Assembly (NCBI GenBank): GCA_004297005.1
Contig: SCVA01000003.1
Location: 1-41,300, forward strand
Length of the DNA stretch: 41,300 nt
Direction of reading: 5' to 3'
Origin: Nevskiaceae bacterium
Lineage (GTDB): Bacteria; Pseudomonadota; Gammaproteobacteria; Nevskiales; Nevskiaceae
Positions 25,691-35,294 of this stretch are shown here, piece by piece. Positions within the stretch are counted from its first letter, which is position 1. Each line of letters opens with the position of its first letter. Under the pieces are notes generated by a model. The model saw nothing but the letters and a program-made list of their open reading frames with translations. It was not told the DNA's origin and did no database searches. Position numbers and translations under genes: made by a program.

Positions 25691-26806
25691 ATGCGTGGTA
25701 TGCAAAGCGCCTGCGGCGGTGGCCGTGCGTGGCGGATGGTCGCCTTGGTCCTGTCGGTCACTGGCCTGGTGGCCTGCGACCTTGGTGGCGACGGTAGCGT
25801 GTCCGGCGGTGGCGGCGTCGGAGGCAAGCTGGCCCTGGAGATTCCCTGCGATCAGCAGGCCGATACGCGTCTGCGGGAAATGAGCGACGCCGGCGTCGGC
25901 CTTGCCAGCCTCCTGGGCCTGCCTTCCGGTCGTTACGTGCTGCCGGCCGAAGCCGCTCCCACGCAGCTCGTGGTGATGTTTCACGGCCACGGCAACGACT
26001 CCTGCTCCTGGCGCCGGCATCTGCAAAGCGTCGCCGCCAAGGGTGCGGTGGCGGTGGCCATGGACTACAGCGGGCAATTGCAGGAGCCGATTCCACACTA
26101 CGGCTGGCGCGCGCGTGCCGGCGCGGCCGACTCCATCGCCGCGGCGCGTTACTTTCTCGACCGCTATCCCTCGATCAAGACCGTCCACGCCTTCGCGGTG
26201 AGCATGGGCGGCAATGTCGCCGGCGTGGCGCTGGCGGCGCCGGAGGCCGTGCGTGCCGACGGCAGCCCCTTGTTCGATGACTGGGTGGCGTTGGAGGGCG
26301 TACACAATCTGGCGGAGGAATACCTGATCGTCCGCACCGTGGCGCCCGTCGTGCCGGACGGCGCCATCGCCCAGGCCGAAATCGAGGCCGAGAACGGCGG
26401 CCCCATCGAGCAGGTACCCAACAACTACCTGGAGATCACCAACGTCGCCCGCGCCGCCGACTACGCCTATCTCAAGTCGGTGGTGCTGGTTCACGCGGTC
26501 GACGATGGCCTGGTGCCCACGACCCAGAGCCGCGAGATGTTTCTGGCGCTGAGTGGCCAGGGCGTCACCAGCCATCTCTACACGGTACTGCTGCGCGGCG
26601 ACGCCGAGGACGGCACCACCGCCAGCGGCCTGGTTCTTGGGCCGGTGTACGGCGCCGGTGGCCAGGTCTACACCAGCGCGCTGGCTGGTCATGGCTGGGA
26701 AGGCAGCGACACCCATTTGGTGATCCGCACCGGCCTCGAACAGCTTTATGCGCTGATGGATGGTGCCGAGGTGACGGTCGGCGAGACAGTGATTCCCGGG
26801 CTCTGA
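25691..26806 (+). CDS. Exported alpha/beta hydrolase lipoprotein
   Basis: A 371-residue protein with a leader and lipobox VTGLVAC (Cys about 29), then Gly-rich linker. The fold is an alpha/beta hydrolase with [10 protein letters not shown] forming the oxyanion region and VSMGGNVAG as nucleophile elbow near residue 174; HAVDDGLVP and a late [10 protein letters not shown] complete the triad. No well-defined family is recognised; it may be an esterase, lipase or cutinase-like enzyme acting outside the inner membrane. A GAGGAG lies upstream of the ATG at 25691. Confidence 0.75.
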   Translation: MRGMQSACGGGRAWRMVALVLSVTGLVACDLGGDGSVSGGGGVGGKLALEIPCDQQADTRLREMSDAGVGLASLLGLPSGRYVLPAEAAPTQLVVMFHGHGNDSCSWRRHLQSVAAKGAVAVAMDYSGQLQEPIPHYGWRARAGAADSIAAARYFLDRYPSIKTVHAFAVSMGGNVAGVALAAPEAVRADGSPLFDDWVALEGVHNLAEEYLIVRTVAPVVPDGAIAQAEIEAENGGPIEQVPNNYLEITNVARAADYAYLKSVVLVHAVDDGLVPTTQSREMFLALSGQGVTSHLYTVLLRGDAEDGTTASGLVLGPVYGAGGQVYTSALAGHGWEGSDTHLVIRTGLEQLYALMDGAEVTVGETVIPGL

Positions 26807-26846
26807 CCGGGGTTACCATCGGGCGTCCCCACGCGGAGGTCCCGCC

Positions 26847-28544
26847 ATGAACGATTTCTCCCGGCCGCAGTCGGCGCCCAGGCTGGTCCGCGCCGCGCGC
26901 GGCACTGCGCTCAGCGCCAAGTCCTGGCTTACCGAGGCGCCGCTGCGGATGCTGATGAACAACCTCGATCCCGAGGTCGCCGAGCGGCCGGAGGATCTGG
27001 TGGTCTATGGCGGCATCGGCCGCGCTGCCCGCAACTGGGCCTGCTACGACGCCATCGTCGAAACGCTGAAGCGCCTTGAAGACGACGAGACCCTGCTGAT
27101 CCAGTCCGGCAAGCCGGTCGGCGTGTTCAAGACCCATGCCGACGCGCCGCGCGTGCTGCTCGCCAATTCCAATCTGGTGCCGCACTGGGCGAGCTGGGAG
27201 CACTTCCACGAGCTCGATGCCAAGGGCCTGATGATGTACGGCCAGATGACCGCCGGCTCCTGGATCTACATCGGCAGCCAGGGCATCGTGCAGGGCACCT
27301 ATGAAACCTTCGTCGAGGCCGGCCGCCAGCACTTCGGTGGCGATCTGAAGGGGCGTTGGATACTCACCGGCGGGCTCGGCGGCATGGGCGGCGCGCAGCC
27401 GCTGGCCGCCACCATGGCCGGGGCCTCGATGCTGGCGGTGGAGTGCGATCCCAGCCGCATCGCCATGCGCCTGCGCACCCGCTATCTCGATGAGAGCGCC
27501 GAGTCCATCGACGAGGCGCTGGCCAAGATCGAGGCCGCGCACCGGTCGGGCAGGGCGATTTCAGTCGGTTTGCTGGGTAACGCCGCCGAGGTGTTTCCGG
27601 AGCTGCTGCGCCGCACGCAGGCGGGCGATGCGCGGGCGCGGCCGGATCTGGTCACCGACCAGACCAGCGCCCACGACCCGCTCAACGGCTATCTGCCGGC
27701 CGGCTGGTCGCTAGAGCAGGCGCGTGCGCAGCGCACGGCGAATCCGGCGGGAGTGATCGCCGCCGCCAAGCAGTCGATGGCGGTGCAGGTGCGCGCCATG
27801 CTCGGCTTCCACGGCCTGGGCATCCCCACCGTCGACTACGGCAACAACATCCGGCAGATGGCCAAGGAAGTCGGCGTCGCCAACGCCTTCGACTTTCCCG
27901 GCTTCGTGCCGGCCTATATCCGGCCGCTGTTCTGCCGTGGTGTCGGGCCGTTCCGCTGGGCGGCGCTGTCCGGCGAGCCCGAGGACATCTGGCGCACCGA
28001 CGCCAAGGTCAAGGAGCTGCTGCCCGAACACGCGCACCTGCACCACTGGCTGGACATGGCGCGCGAGCGCATCGCCTTTCAGGGCCTGCCGGCGCGCATC
28101 TGCTGGATCGGCCTGGGCGAGCGCGCCAAGGTGGGCTTGGCCTTCAACGCGATGGTGCGCAGCGGCGAGCTGAAAGCACCCATCGTCATCGGCCGCGATC
28201 ATCTCGACAGTGGCTCGGTGGCCAGCCCCAACCGTGAGACCGAGGCGATGGCCGACGGCAGCGATGCGGTCAGCGACTGGCCGCTGCTCAATGCCCTGCT
28301 CAACTGCGCCTCCGGCGCCACCTGGGTGTCGCTGCATCACGGCGGCGGCGTCGGCATGGGTTATTCGCAGCATGCCGGCATGGTGATCGTTTGCGACGGC
28401 AGCGAGGCCGCCGACCGGCGTCTGGCGAGGGTGCTTACCAACGATCCGGCGACCGGGGTGATGCGGCATGCCGATGCGGGCTACGTCATCGCGCAGGATT
28501 GTGCGCGCGAGCAGGGTTTGAACCTGCCGATGTTGGGGCGCTAG
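26847..28544 (+). CDS. hutU: Urocanate hydratase
   Basis: A 565-residue enzyme of histidine degradation that converts urocanate to imidazolone propionate using tightly bound NAD. Family blocks are [21 protein letters not shown] near the start, [29 protein letters not shown], and [17 protein letters not shown] near the end. GGAGG precedes the ATG. No other hut gene (hutH, hutI, hutG) is nearby, so the pathway partners must lie elsewhere if histidine is degraded. Confidence 0.96.
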   Translation: MNDFSRPQSAPRLVRAARGTALSAKSWLTEAPLRMLMNNLDPEVAERPEDLVVYGGIGRAARNWACYDAIVETLKRLEDDETLLIQSGKPVGVFKTHADAPRVLLANSNLVPHWASWEHFHELDAKGLMMYGQMTAGSWIYIGSQGIVQGTYETFVEAGRQHFGGDLKGRWILTGGLGGMGGAQPLAATMAGASMLAVECDPSRIAMRLRTRYLDESAESIDEALAKIEAAHRSGRAISVGLLGNAAEVFPELLRRTQAGDARARPDLVTDQTSAHDPLNGYLPAGWSLEQARAQRTANPAGVIAAAKQSMAVQVRAMLGFHGLGIPTVDYGNNIRQMAKEVGVANAFDFPGFVPAYIRPLFCRGVGPFRWAALSGEPEDIWRTDAKVKELLPEHAHLHHWLDMARERIAFQGLPARICWIGLGERAKVGLAFNAMVRSGELKAPIVIGRDHLDSGSVASPNRETEAMADGSDAVSDWPLLNALLNCASGATWVSLHHGGGVGMGYSQHAGMVIVCDGSEAADRRLARVLTNDPATGVMRHADAGYVIAQDCAREQGLNLPMLGR

Positions 28545-28631
28545 CGGCGACGTGTTGGGGCGAGTTCCGCTGCCTTTCCCCTAGCGGGGCGTGCCTTGGT
28601 CTAGCGAACGCGCGAAGCGCACATCATGAAA

Positions 28632-28650
28632 GGGCGCTGCAAAAGCGCCC
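28632..28650. repeat. Short perfect hairpin between convergent genes
   Basis: GGGCGCT (28632-28638) and AGCGCCC (28644-28650) enclose GCAAA, after the hutU stop and before the DUF1302 terminator. It could end hutU transcription, although only CTACC and no T-run follows. It may also be a dispersed GC-hairpin repeat. Confidence 0.35.
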
Positions 28651-28659
28651 CTACCGAGC

Positions 28660-28699
28660 CAACAAAAAGCCCCAGGTCCGAGACTCCAGACCTGGGGCT
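28660..28699 (-). terminator. Strong terminator of the DUF1302 gene
   Basis: AGCCCCAGGTC (28668-28678) and GACCTGGGGCT (28689-28699) make an 11-bp perfect stem. On the minus strand it is followed directly by TTTTTGTT. It ends the DUF1302 gene 16 bases after its stop. Confidence 0.9.
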
Positions 28700-28715
28700 C
28701 GTCATGCCCTGGTGC

Positions 28716-31226
28716 TCAGAACAGATAGCGCGCGTACAACTGCAGATTGTCGCGGTCGTGGATCAGGTTGCTGGCGCCGCCACCCCAATACCAGTTGTAG
28801 CCGGCGGTGAACGAGAAGTCCGACTTGTAGCGCACCTCGAAATTGGCAGTCACGCTCTTGCGGCCCTGGATGAAGTTCTCGCCCGGCCCCGGCGCGGTGC
28901 CGTTGACGTCATGGGCGAACACGATGAAGGGCTGCAGCGAGATGCCAGGCAGGATGCTCTCGTACTTGATGATGTTGACGAAGCGATAACCCCAGGAGAA
29001 CGGATCGGCGAATGCTTCGAGATCGGCCTGGTGCGGATTGAAACGACCGCCATCGGCGCCAACCACACAGTTGGGATTGGTGACGCAGGCCTGGCGCGAG
29101 CCGTCGGCGCCAGAGCCATCGGCACCGGCGCTGGCGTGGTAGTACACGCCCGGCGCGTCAATCTGCAGCACGTCCAGCGAAGGCATATTCGGCACATGGG
29201 TCGCGCCGATCTCGACCAGAGAGATGATCTGGTCAGCGCCGAAGGGGTTCTCGGTGGCGCCGAAGATGCGGGTGATGCCCAGGTTGTACTGCAGCACGTC
29301 AAAGCGCTCGTAGCCCTGGATGTACTCACCCGGTTTGGCTTCGCCCAAGGTGTTGCCGCGGTAGGCCCAGAGGAAGCTGGGGAAGGAGCGCGCCGAATTG
29401 GGCGCGCTGCCCAGTAGCAGGTTGACGGTGTCGCAGTTGCCGTTGGCCACGCAATTCGGGTCGAAGTCGCTGCGGTCGTAGTCGACACGGGTGCCGTCCT
29501 CGGCCCAGCCGCGTCCGGCGCTGGAGCCGGCGCAGTTGATGGTCGAGCCGTCTTCGGCCTTGCCACCGCAGCGGGTCAGGAAGGGCTGGGCGGCGGCGAA
29601 GGCGACGTCGATCACCGACACCTGCAAGGGCAGGTTGGGCCGGTAGGCGACTTCACCCTGGAAGGAGTAGTCGCCGGCGGTAGTGTTGAACGAGAGGCCG
29701 AAGAGCTGGATGTTTTCCGGGTACTCCAGGAAGAACGGGCCGGAGTCGAGCTTGACCAGATCGTCCGGATCGCTGGGGTCACCGCCCAACAGCAGGCTGC
29801 CGAGCACGTTGAGTACGCTGGGATCCAGGCCGAGCCCAAGGTCGTTGTTCAGCAGAATCTCGGGATTGCGCAGGATGGTGTCCACTGCGTCCAGGCGGAA
29901 CTGGTTGAGGGCGCTCGGCTCGATGAGCACCGGCAGGTTGGGGCAAGTCAGGAAGATTTCCGCCGAGTTGGTGGCGTCGATGCCAAGGTCGTTGCCTTCG
30001 CGGCGCGCGCAGCTGGCCTGGCCAGCGTTGAAGCTGACGTAGGGCAGGCGCGAGTGGTAGTTCATGAAATACAGACCGATCTCTGTGCCGCCGTTGAGAT
30101 CCTCGAAATAGGTCTTGAGCGCGATGCCAAACTGCCCCGAGGAATCGGGTTCGCGATCTGGCAGGCGGCTGATGTTGGCGGTAGTGCCGGTGACCAGTGA
30201 CAGCGGGTTGTCGAGGTAGTAGCCGACCTTGTCCTTGTCGTCCACCGAGCCGCCGAAGGACAGGTTGACGTAGTTCATCAGGTTGTCGGTGCCGATGTCG
30301 TTGCTCGACAGATAGCTACCCGGCGTCGGGATTTCCACCGGCTTCCATTCCAACTGATAGAAGGCTTCGATGGTGCCGTTCTCATAGGGCTCGAAGCTCA
30401 AGAAGGCCATGTTCACCGGCGTGAACACCTCTTCCACCATGAAACCGAAGCGGTTGAGGTTGTTGGCGTTGACCGGCTGGGCCTGGTTCAGCGAGTTGAT
30501 GACCAGCAGGGTGGACTCGCCCCAGTTCACGTTCTGCCGGCCGATCTTGAAGCCGAATTCCCTGTCCTCGGTGAAGGGAATCGGCAGCTTGCCGAAGAAA
30601 TTGAAGTCCAGCAGTTGCACATCGGCCACCAGTTGGCGGCGCAGGGTGGAGTCGGTGCGCTCGAGCTCGGTGGCTTCGCCCGGGCCGTACACGCGAGTGA
30701 AGTAACGGTTGGCGACGGTATCGTCGGTGATGCCCACGCGGCCGGCGTTGTCGGTGGTGATCAGGCTGGGGTAGTAGTCCTTCTTCTGGTCGTTGAGCAC
30801 GTCGTAGAAGGAAATGGCGCGCGCGAAGAACCCGAAGTCGCCCTTGTTGAGGGTGATGTCCTGGGTCAGGCGGATGCCGCCCTGGGTCATGTCGTAACGG
30901 TCGTAGTTGAGATTGCCGTTATCGGTGCGCATGGTTGCGGCGCCCGGCGACCGGACGAGCTGTTCGCTCGGGTAGATCTGATCCCTGAACAGACCCTGGC
31001 AGGACTGATACACGCCACGGCAGACACCCTGGTTGAGGTTGGCCTTGCCGACCAGATCCTCCGAGCGGGTCTCCATGCGCCACTGGGCGCCGACGGTGAC
31101 GGTATTGTTAAGTGTGCCCTCGATGCCGAGCGAATCGAAATTGAGGCTGAGGGCCTGGGCTGAGGTGGCGCTCAGTCCAAGGGCGAGAACGGCCAGTAGG
31201 GAACTGGGGCGGCAGTGGGTACGCAT
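28716..31226 (-). CDS. DUF1302-family outer-membrane-like protein
   Basis: An 836-residue exported protein with a signal peptide (SLLAVLALGLSATSAQA) and an N-terminal block LNFDSLGIEGTLNNTVTVGAQWR. Sections such as FGFKIGRQNVNWGES and the final QLYARYLF (terminal Phe) suggest an outer-membrane barrel. DUF1302 proteins often go with DUF1329 proteins in Proteobacteria; one lies here at 33330-34682. A function in export or uptake of hydrophobic material has been suggested for such pairs, but I regard it as unproven. GGAGG lies 5 bases upstream of the ATG at 31226. Confidence 0.82.
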   Translation of the reverse strand: MRTHCRPSSLLAVLALGLSATSAQALSLNFDSLGIEGTLNNTVTVGAQWRMETRSEDLVGKANLNQGVCRGVYQSCQGLFRDQIYPSEQLVRSPGAATMRTDNGNLNYDRYDMTQGGIRLTQDITLNKGDFGFFARAISFYDVLNDQKKDYYPSLITTDNAGRVGITDDTVANRYFTRVYGPGEATELERTDSTLRRQLVADVQLLDFNFFGKLPIPFTEDREFGFKIGRQNVNWGESTLLVINSLNQAQPVNANNLNRFGFMVEEVFTPVNMAFLSFEPYENGTIEAFYQLEWKPVEIPTPGSYLSSNDIGTDNLMNYVNLSFGGSVDDKDKVGYYLDNPLSLVTGTTANISRLPDREPDSSGQFGIALKTYFEDLNGGTEIGLYFMNYHSRLPYVSFNAGQASCARREGNDLGIDATNSAEIFLTCPNLPVLIEPSALNQFRLDAVDTILRNPEILLNNDLGLGLDPSVLNVLGSLLLGGDPSDPDDLVKLDSGPFFLEYPENIQLFGLSFNTTAGDYSFQGEVAYRPNLPLQVSVIDVAFAAAQPFLTRCGGKAEDGSTINCAGSSAGRGWAEDGTRVDYDRSDFDPNCVANGNCDTVNLLLGSAPNSARSFPSFLWAYRGNTLGEAKPGEYIQGYERFDVLQYNLGITRIFGATENPFGADQIISLVEIGATHVPNMPSLDVLQIDAPGVYYHASAGADGSGADGSRQACVTNPNCVVGADGGRFNPHQADLEAFADPFSWGYRFVNIIKYESILPGISLQPFIVFAHDVNGTAPGPGENFIQGRKSVTANFEVRYKSDFSFTAGYNWYWGGGASNLIHDRDNLQLYARYLF

Positions 31227-31285
31227 GAGTCCTCCGGATGTAATTCTTGACCGCCGGACACATGCCGCCCGACGAATTTGTAGTG

Positions 31286-31314
31286 TTTATAGCGGCCTGT
31301 CAGAAGGCTGTCAT
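31286..31314 (-). promoter_or_regulatory. Sigma70-like promoter of the DUF1302 gene
   Basis: On the minus strand, ATGACA (31309-31314) and TATAAA (31286-31291) are separated by 17 bases and match the -35 and -10 consensus well. Transcription would start near 31278, giving a leader of about 50 bases to the ATG at 31226. Confidence 0.6.
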
Positions 31315-31358
31315 CCTGTTTTCGCATTCAGGTCCGGCGAACAGGTGATCAGCAGTTT

Positions 31359-31799
31359 TCAAAGGTAGGCGCTGACCAGTTTGCCGATGCGCGGCAGCAG
31401 GCTGCGGACCTCGTCGGCTGCTCCGCTACGCAGCCTCTGGTAGACCGCCTTGGCCGCTGCGTTGTGCGCCGCAGCCACCTTGGCGTCGGCGACGCCCAGC
31501 AGCAGCTCCACGGCAGTATCGGCGCGGCGGTCCAGGAAGACGGAAAAGTCGCCGCTGCCGGAGCCGCGGAACTCCTGATACAGCGGTTCCAGCGCCCGCA
31601 CCATGTCCGGCAGCATGCGGTCGCTGGCGCGGTTCAGGATGTCGGGCTTGGCCGCCTTCACCAGGGAAAGACCGGTTCTCAGGCCCATGCCCTTGAGACC
31701 GCCACGCTGCTGGATGTACTGCTCGACCAGGCGGGCGGCATCGGTGATCAGTTCGTCGCGGTGATGGGCGGCCAATAGAATGTCGGCAAGAGAACTCAT
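31359..31799 (-). CDS. DUF6918-like protein
   Basis: A 146-residue mostly helical cytoplasmic protein. MSSLADILLAAHHRDEL then QQRGGLKGMGLRTG, AAKPDILNRASDRMLPDMV and ALEPLYQEF match my recollection of the DUF6918 family, whose function is not known. No signal peptide or membrane segment. The start at 31799 matches the family N-terminus. It starts head to head with the AarF gene, whose possible ATG at 31798 lies in the same CATG. Confidence 0.65.
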   Translation of the reverse strand: MSSLADILLAAHHRDELITDAARLVEQYIQQRGGLKGMGLRTGLSLVKAAKPDILNRASDRMLPDMVRALEPLYQEFRGSGSGDFSVFLDRRADTAVELLLGVADAKVAAAHNAAAKAVYQRLRSGAADEVRSLLPRIGKLVSAYL

Positions 31800-31809
31800 G
31801 AGATCAGGG

Positions 31810-33207
31810 ATGTCGGAAGACGAATTCGATGCCGCGAAGCCTACCATCGCGCGCCTGAAAACCCGACCCTTGGAGCGCAATCTGGCGCTTGCCAGGCTGG
31901 GCATGGGGGCGGGCGCGAAGATCGCCCTGCACTCGCTTTCCAACATCTTCCGGGGCGAGATTTCCCGCACTGAGGCCGACCGCCGCTTCTACGCCCAGCA
32001 GGCCCAGGTGCTGGCGGATGAGCTGGGCCAGCTCAAGGGTAGCGTGATGAAGGCGGGGCAGATGCTCTCGCTTTACGCGCAGTACTTTCTGCCAGAGGAG
32101 GCGGTGCAGGTACTGTCCACCCTGCAGGACTCTTCGATGCCAGTGGCCTGGAATGTGGTGGCGCCGCAACTGGAACAGGCTCTGGGCGCGAAAGTCCTTC
32201 GCGAGCTGGAGATCGACCACACGCCGATCGCCGCCGCCTCGCTGGGCCAGGCGCACCGGGCTCGCCGGCGCAGCGACGGCCTGGAGCTGGTGGTGAAGAT
32301 CCAGTACCCGGGCGTGGCCTCGGCCATCGACAGCGACATCAAAACGCTCTCACGGCTGATCATCGCCAGCCGGCTGACGCCGAAGAACTTCGACTTGGCA
32401 CCGATCTTCGCCGAGGTGCGGGAGATGTTGCTGCGCGAATGCGATTACGTGCAGGAGCGCGCCTGGACCGAGGAGTTCGCCCGTCGTCTCGCGGGCGATC
32501 CCCGTTATGCGATGCCGCGGGTGCTGCCGGAGTACAGCGCCGCCACCGTGCTCACCACCACCTACGAATCTGGTTGCTCGGTGCAGGACGCGCAGGTAAG
32601 GGAGTTGCCGCAGGCCCGTCGCAATGCGTTGGGACTGGCCTTCGCCGAGCTGTTCCTGCGGGAGTTCTTCGAATGGCGGCTGGTGCAGACCGACCCGCAC
32701 TTCGGCAACTATCGCGTTCGCCTTGATGCCGACGGTCGCGATCGGCTGGTTCTGCTGGATTTCGGCGCCACCCGGGTTTACGAGCCCGATTTTGTCCGCG
32801 ACTACGCGCTGATCCTGCGCGGCGCGCTGCTCCGTGATGCGCCGACGGTCGGTGCGGGCGCGACGGCCATCGGCCTGACTGACAGGAATTTTCCCCCGGC
32901 GGCACTGCAGGCGTTCACAGAAATGTGTGCCCGCATCGTCGAGCCCTTCGATCCAGAGCACGCCCCCAAGGAGCTGCTCAATGCGCGCGGCGCCTACCGC
33001 TTCGGCGCATCCGACCTGCCGATGCGGGTCAGTCAAATTGCGGCCAGGAACGCGGTGTCGCTGAGCTTCCGGGTTCCGCCCCGGGAGATCGTGTTCCTGC
33101 ATCGACGTCTGGCCGGCGTCTTCATCGCCCTGGCGACCCTGGGCGCCGAGCTCGATCTGCGCAAGCCCTTGTCCCGGGTGCTTTCCGCTATCGCAATGCA
33201 GCAATAA
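31810..33207 (+). CDS. AarF/ABC1/UbiB-family kinase-like protein
   Basis: A 465-residue atypical kinase of the ABC1 family. The KxGQ-type motif is in SVMKAGQMLS, the AASLGQAHRA loop and VVKIQYPGV lysine follow, and the catalytic TDPHFGNYRV and metal-binding LLDFGATR are intact. Members support ubiquinone synthesis or lipid transport. I take ATG 31810; ATG 31798 is also possible and would add four residues. Starts are back to back with the DUF6918-like gene on the other strand, so promoters overlap coding sequence. Which substrate is modified is not evident. Confidence 0.85.
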   Translation: MSEDEFDAAKPTIARLKTRPLERNLALARLGMGAGAKIALHSLSNIFRGEISRTEADRRFYAQQAQVLADELGQLKGSVMKAGQMLSLYAQYFLPEEAVQVLSTLQDSSMPVAWNVVAPQLEQALGAKVLRELEIDHTPIAAASLGQAHRARRRSDGLELVVKIQYPGVASAIDSDIKTLSRLIIASRLTPKNFDLAPIFAEVREMLLRECDYVQERAWTEEFARRLAGDPRYAMPRVLPEYSAATVLTTTYESGCSVQDAQVRELPQARRNALGLAFAELFLREFFEWRLVQTDPHFGNYRVRLDADGRDRLVLLDFGATRVYEPDFVRDYALILRGALLRDAPTVGAGATAIGLTDRNFPPAALQAFTEMCARIVEPFDPEHAPKELLNARGAYRFGASDLPMRVSQIAARNAVSLSFRVPPREIVFLHRRLAGVFIALATLGAELDLRKPLSRVLSAIAMQQ

Positions 33208-33236
33208 TTGCCCTTGCCACCGAAGATACAGTCAGC

Positions 33237-33298
33237 TTGGCGCGCATGCGGAATATTCGTTAGCATCCACCGCCTCGCAGGGTTCGTAATGCCTGCGA
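33237..33298 (+). promoter_or_regulatory. Possible promoter and leader dyad of the DUF1329 gene
   Basis: TTGGCG (33237-33242) and TTAGCA (33260-33265) are 17 bases apart. Downstream, TCGCAGG (33275-33281) and CCTGCGA (33292-33298) form an inverted repeat with 10-base spacing in the leader. Both are weak suggestions. Confidence 0.3.
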
Positions 33299-33329
33299 AC
33301 ACTGCCACCTCCTGAGGAGAAAATCGGAC

Positions 33330-34682
33330 ATGAAAAATCTGTCCTTAGCGCTGGGCGCGATTGCGCTGAGCCTTGCGGCCCAACAGGCCGTTGCAAAAGT
33401 CGGTGCTGACGAAGCAGCCAAGCTCGGCACCACACTCACGCCCGTCGGCGCCGAAAAGGCCGGCAACAAGGATGGCAGCATTCCGGAATGGGCTCCGGCG
33501 GCGCAGAAGGGCTCGTTGAAGGGCGAGTTCCCGATCGACGAAAAGATCATGGCCGAGAAGCCGAAGTTCACCATCACCAAGGCCAGCCTGGACCAGTACA
33601 AGGACAAGCTGACCGAGGGGCACAAGTACCTGCTGAAGACCTACGACACCTACAAGATGAACGTCTACCCGACGCATCGTCAGACGTCGTGGCCGCAGCC
33701 GATCTATGACGCCACCAAGGCCAATGCCACCACCTGCGAACTGATCGGCACCGATCTGCTCGACAACTGCAAGCTGGGTTTCCCCTTCCCGATTCCGAAG
33801 AATGGCGCCGAGCCGGTCTGGAACCACAAGCTGAAGTGGCGTGGCGAGGCGGTGACCCGCTTCAACAACCAGATGATCGTGCAGCCCAATGGCGAGTTCC
33901 AGCTCACCAAGATCATCGAGGACGTGCAGTTCTCCTATGCCTCGATCAAAGCTCCGGTGCCGCTCACCAAGAGCTCCGGCGAATTCCTCAAGTACCTGTC
34001 GCGCACCGTGGCGCCGCCGCGTCTCGCTGGCACCTTCATCCTGGTGCATGAGAAGGCCGGTCTGGGCAACGACGGCCGTGCGGCCTGGCTCTACTCGCCC
34101 GGCATCAAGCGCATCCGCCGCGCGCCGACCGTATGCTGCGATAACCCCTACGAGGGCACCGATGGCCACGAGTTCTATGACCAGGTGGACGTCTTCAACG
34201 GTGCGCTGGAGCGCTACAACTGGAAGCTGGTCGGCAAGAAGGAGATTTACATCCCCTACGACAGCTACAAGATCGCGGCGCCGACCGTGAAGTACAAGGA
34301 TCTGGCCAAGCCGAAGCACCTGAACACCGACCTGCCGCGCTACGAGCTGCACCGCGTCTGGGTGGTGGAAGCCACCGTCAAGCCGGGTACCAGCCACACC
34401 TTCGCCAAGCGCGTCATGTACGTGGACGAGGATAGCTGGAACATCATTGCCGCCGACAACTACGACTCGCGCGGCAACCTGTACCAGTTCCAGGAAGGCC
34501 ATTACGTCTGGGGCTCGAACATCCAGTCGGGTTCCACCGTGCCGGAAATCATCTACCACTTCACTTCCGGCCGTTACTTCATTACTGCGGCGTTCAACGA
34601 AGACAAGCCCTTCGACCTGACCGCCAACTTCAGCAAGGACTACTTCTCCGCTGCCTCGGTGCAGAAGATGTCCACGAAGTAA
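33330..34682 (+). CDS. DUF1329-family exported protein
   Basis: A 450-residue protein with a signal peptide (LALGAIALSLAAQQAVA). Family blocks include LGTTLTPVGAEKAGNKDGSIPEW at the start of the mature part, SPGIKRIRRAPTVCCDNP in the middle and the EDSWNIIAADNYDSRGNLY segment. DUF1329 has a LolA/LolB-like outer-membrane-lipoprotein-carrier fold in my recollection. It usually accompanies DUF1302 genes, here at 28716-31226. GAGGAG lies 12 bases upstream of the ATG. A strong terminator follows. Confidence 0.88.
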   Translation: MKNLSLALGAIALSLAAQQAVAKVGADEAAKLGTTLTPVGAEKAGNKDGSIPEWAPAAQKGSLKGEFPIDEKIMAEKPKFTITKASLDQYKDKLTEGHKYLLKTYDTYKMNVYPTHRQTSWPQPIYDATKANATTCELIGTDLLDNCKLGFPFPIPKNGAEPVWNHKLKWRGEAVTRFNNQMIVQPNGEFQLTKIIEDVQFSYASIKAPVPLTKSSGEFLKYLSRTVAPPRLAGTFILVHEKAGLGNDGRAAWLYSPGIKRIRRAPTVCCDNPYEGTDGHEFYDQVDVFNGALERYNWKLVGKKEIYIPYDSYKIAAPTVKYKDLAKPKHLNTDLPRYELHRVWVVEATVKPGTSHTFAKRVMYVDEDSWNIIAADNYDSRGNLYQFQEGHYVWGSNIQSGSTVPEIIYHFTSGRYFITAAFNEDKPFDLTANFSKDYFSAASVQKMSTK

Positions 34683-34696
34683 GACGTGTTGTTCCC

Positions 34697-34729
34697 AAGG
34701 CCGCCGCGCATCCGCTCGGCGGCCTTTTT
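34697..34729 (+). terminator. Rho-independent terminator after DUF1329
   Basis: AAGGCCGCCG (34697-34706) pairs with CGGCGGCCTT (34717-34726), with Ts to 34729. It lies 15 bases after the stop. Confidence 0.9.
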
Positions 34730-34765
34730 CTTAGGCAGTGATAAGACTCGAACAGGGGAGAAACC

Positions 34766-35260
34766 ATGAGCACCAAGATTGATCTCGAACACAAGTTCGG
34801 CAAGGGCGTGGCCAGCGTCTGGAAGATGTATTCCGACCGCGCCTTCTTCGAGCGCAAGTACAAGGACGCCGGCTACAGCAACATCCAGGTGCTGGACTAT
34901 CAGCACTCGGCTAAGGGCTTTTCCATCACTGTGCACTACGAGGCTGGCTCTGACGCTCCTTTGCCGGACTTCGCCAAGAAGTTCATTGGCGAGCGCATCA
35001 GCGTGACCCAGACCGACAGTTGGGACGCCGCCAGCAAGACTGGCAAGATCACCACCGAGATCAAGGGCGCGCCAGTGAAGGTCACCGCCGAGATGAAGCT
35101 GGAAGGCGACGCCAAGAGCGCGGTCAATCGCATGAAGTGGACGCTGTCCTGCGGCATCCCCCTGGTTGGTGGCAAACTGGAGGCCTTGCTAGGCGAGGAC
35201 GTCAAGGTCAAATCGGCGCGCGACCAGATCGTGTCGTCCAAGATCCTCGCCGACTACTGA
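34766..35260 (+). CDS. DUF2505-domain protein (SRPBCC-like)
   Basis: A 164-residue cytoplasmic protein without signal peptide. The N-terminal LEHKFGKGVASVWKMYSDRAFFERKYKDAG and the C-terminal helix KSARDQIVSSKILADY fit DUF2505, which is related to the START/SRPBCC ligand-binding fold. Such folds often hold lipids or other hydrophobic ligands. AGGGGAG lies ahead of the ATG. A DUF2970 gene follows 34 bases later. Confidence 0.72.
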   Translation: MSTKIDLEHKFGKGVASVWKMYSDRAFFERKYKDAGYSNIQVLDYQHSAKGFSITVHYEAGSDAPLPDFAKKFIGERISVTQTDSWDAASKTGKITTEIKGAPVKVTAEMKLEGDAKSAVNRMKWTLSCGIPLVGGKLEALLGEDVKVKSARDQIVSSKILADY

Positions 35261-35294
35261 GTCGTTTCCACCTGCGGCAATCTTCTAAAGAGCC

